From the NCBI GenBank assembly GCA_020425605.1, contig JAGQRH010000013.1, positions 43,407 through 107,406 of the forward strand: 64,000 bases of DNA, read 5' to 3'. Origin of the DNA: Planctomycetota bacterium (lineage in GTDB: Bacteria > Planctomycetota > UBA8742 > UBA2392). A program made the translations under genes and the position numbers. The notes below the pieces were generated by a model that saw nothing but the letters and a program-made list of their open reading frames with translations, was not told the origin of the DNA and searched no databases. Below are positions 62,839 to 64,000 of the stretch, piece by piece; position 1 is the first letter of the stretch, and each line of letters starts with the position of its first letter.

Positions 62839-63696
62839 ATGACTGACCCGAAACTCTCACCGGCCGAGCTTCGCATGGCCAAAGCGCGCCGCCGATTCAT
62901 CCAGGCGCTCGCGGCGGGCACGACCGTCGTCACGCTGGGAGGAATTGCCTATGCGATCGGAGGCCGTGGCGCCGACGAAGATTTCGGTGTCCAGCTGATC
63001 GGTGGCCGTCGCCGTCTGCCGCCGGGCCAGCGTGCATTGGTAGAGAGGCCGGAAGAGACTCTGCCGACTGAACCCGTTGTCGAAACACCGCCGCAGCCCA
63101 AGCTCATTCGCGTAGACGCAACCACGAAGGGCAGGCCGCGCATACCGCCCGGCCAGGCCGAGCGCGAAGACCTGAAGCCAATGGGGGGATCTGCCGGCGA
63201 CCCTAGCCGCGAGAACTTTCGATTGAAGGTCCACGGTGAGGTTGAGCGCGAAGCAGAATTCTCGTTCGAGGAACTGCTGGATTTCACCCAGATTGAGCAG
63301 ACCTGTGATGTCCATTGCGTGACGACGTGGTCGCTGCTGGGCGCAGTCTGGCGCGGCGTGCGTGTGGCCGATATCGCTGAACGCGTGAAGCCGACCCAAC
63401 GTGCGAAGCACGTGATTTTCGAAGCCGCCCACGGCTATACCGCAAACGTCGACATTGACGAAGCACTGAAGCCGAACGTGCTCGTGGCGTACCAGGTCAA
63501 CGGGCGGCCGTTGGCGCAGGCCCACGGGTCGCCGGTGCGGGGGCTGGTGCCGGATCGCTACTTCTGGAAGAGCGCGAAGTATCTGACGGGCATCCGCTTC
63601 GTCGAGAAGGACGAGCGCGGCTACTGGGAACAGCGCGGCTACCACAACCACGCCGACCCGTGGAGAGAAGAACGCTACTCCAGTCAGGAAGGGTAG
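62839..63696 (+). CDS. Tat-exported molybdopterin enzyme of the sulfite oxidase/MsrP family
   Basis: A 285-residue protein. The Tat-like signal has ARRRFIQALAAG (about 16-27) with a hydrophobic stretch to 41. The catalytic domain (about 85-285) has Cys160 in DVHCVTTWSLLGAVW as the molybdenum ligand, and ends with the family block RGYWEQRGYHNHADPWREER. It binds molybdopterin and catalyses an oxygen-atom reduction or oxidation outside the membrane. The proline-rich region has two copies of an R-[LI]-PPGQ motif (58-64 and 100-105), normally single. The start is ATG 62839. Seven bases downstream begins a PepSY-type membrane gene, a plausible redox partner. Confidence 0.88.
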   Translation: MTDPKLSPAELRMAKARRRFIQALAAGTTVVTLGGIAYAIGGRGADEDFGVQLIGGRRRLPPGQRALVERPEETLPTEPVVETPPQPKLIRVDATTKGRPRIPPGQAEREDLKPMGGSAGDPSRENFRLKVHGEVEREAEFSFEELLDFTQIEQTCDVHCVTTWSLLGAVWRGVRVADIAERVKPTQRAKHVIFEAAHGYTANVDIDEALKPNVLVAYQVNGRPLAQAHGSPVRGLVPDRYFWKSAKYLTGIRFVEKDERGYWEQRGYHNHADPWREERYSSQEG

Positions 63697-63702
63697 GGCT
63701 GG

Positions 63703-64000
63703 ATGGCCGGATCATTCCAGGAGTTCAAGACCAAGGCCCAGACGCAGCTGCGCGGTCTGCACCGGGACTTCGGTTTTTTCGCCGTAGGCCTCACGTTCAT
63801 CTACGCGGTGTCCGGTCTCGCGGTGAATCACATCAACGACTGGGACCCTAGTTTCTCCCACTTCAAGAAACTGGTAACCGTCGAGACGCCGCTGCCGGAG
63901 GATGAGGCTGCGGCCGTCGCGGAGGCGCTGGGCGAGATCGACCTGGATGGCGAACCGATCGAAGTCATCACCACGCGCCAGACACTCACGCGATATGAGA
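63703..64000 (+). CDS. PepSY-associated membrane protein, N-terminal part (partial)
   Basis: It starts at ATG 63703, just seven bases after the molybdoenzyme stop and with a purine-rich GGAAGGGTAGGG site, and runs off the window. The 99 visible codons begin MAGSFQEFKTKAQTQLRGLH and have a membrane helix (about 22-42, FGFFAVGLTFIYAVSGLAVN). A periplasmic-looking acidic segment follows (PLPEDEAAAVAEALGEID). This start fits PepSY-TM proteins, which carry haem or iron-siderophore redox roles. The remaining helices lie outside the window. Confidence 0.7.
   Translation, partial: MAGSFQEFKTKAQTQLRGLHRDFGFFAVGLTFIYAVSGLAVNHINDWDPSFSHFKKLVTVETPLPEDEAAAVAEALGEIDLDGEPIEVITTRQTLTRYE

Overview
The window is a gene-dense chromosomal segment (GC about 60%, almost no gap over 200 bases without a gene) from a diderm, probably aerobic or microaerobic environmental bacterium. 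A Planctomycetota or related origin is the best guess. This is an inference from four things: the long membrane-spanning Ser/Thr kinase with WD40 repeats, the many secreted proteins of unknown function, the redoxin-cytochrome-copper monooxygenase fusion, and the lipoproteins and Tat-exported enzymes. No rRNA or other decisive phylogenetic marker is present. I see no insertion sequence, prophage, integrase or CRISPR array; this looks like ordinary core and lineage-specific chromosome.

Layout. 1-3500: the end of a MoxR-type AAA ATPase, DUF58, SpoIIM-like and RDD genes, a well-known membrane-associated cluster. 3587-9820: secreted and coiled-coil proteins of unknown role (one split by an in-frame TGA), an AAC(3)-family acetyltransferase, a zinc-ribbon protein, a DUF2238 membrane protein and a sirtuin. 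9896-12030: proC diverging from a MoeB/ThiF-rhodanese fusion. 12074-15072: a secreted protein with a C-terminal anchor, the SRP RNA gene with promoter and terminator, a DUF4097-like protein and two small genes. 15119-19301: a six-EF-hand exported protein, a membrane-tethered redoxin, a beta-repeat protein and a solitary adenine DNA methyltransferase. 19333-24438: four consecutive DUF4139 paralogues on the minus strand.

24571-36932: a Cys/Met-metabolism PLP enzyme, the 1590-residue kinase, a DegT-type sugar aminotransferase, the redoxin-cytochrome-copper protein and a second zinc-ribbon membrane protein. 36935-38708: a TetR regulator and an MDR dehydrogenase facing each other across a nearly perfect double palindrome. 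38766-46767: tRNA-Arg(CCG), a STAS-like protein, a NIL-domain protein, purA, then a minus-strand chain (carboxypeptidase-regulatory-like protein, RluC/D-type pseudouridine synthase, LCAT-like lipase) with 1- to 4-base overlaps, a DUF374 acyltransferase and ogt. 46802-54435: a 1067-residue FtsX/LolE-like permease, lysS, a dihaem lipoprotein, rplU-rpmA and a 1-Cys peroxiredoxin. 54550-64000: lipoproteins, small proteins, a VOC protein, a gluzincin-like peptidase, a HEAT-repeat protein, threonine synthase, a pair of distantly related secreted proteins, and a Tat-exported molybdopterin enzyme next to the start of a PepSY-type membrane protein.

Functionally the window mixes housekeeping (PurA, LysS, L21, L27, ProC, ThrC, SRP RNA, tRNA) with a rich envelope and secreted set, plus several redox proteins. 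The strongest unexplained signals are the tandem DUF4139 array, the in-frame TGA, the hairpin joining the tRNA 3-prime end to the next start codon, and the TetR double operator.
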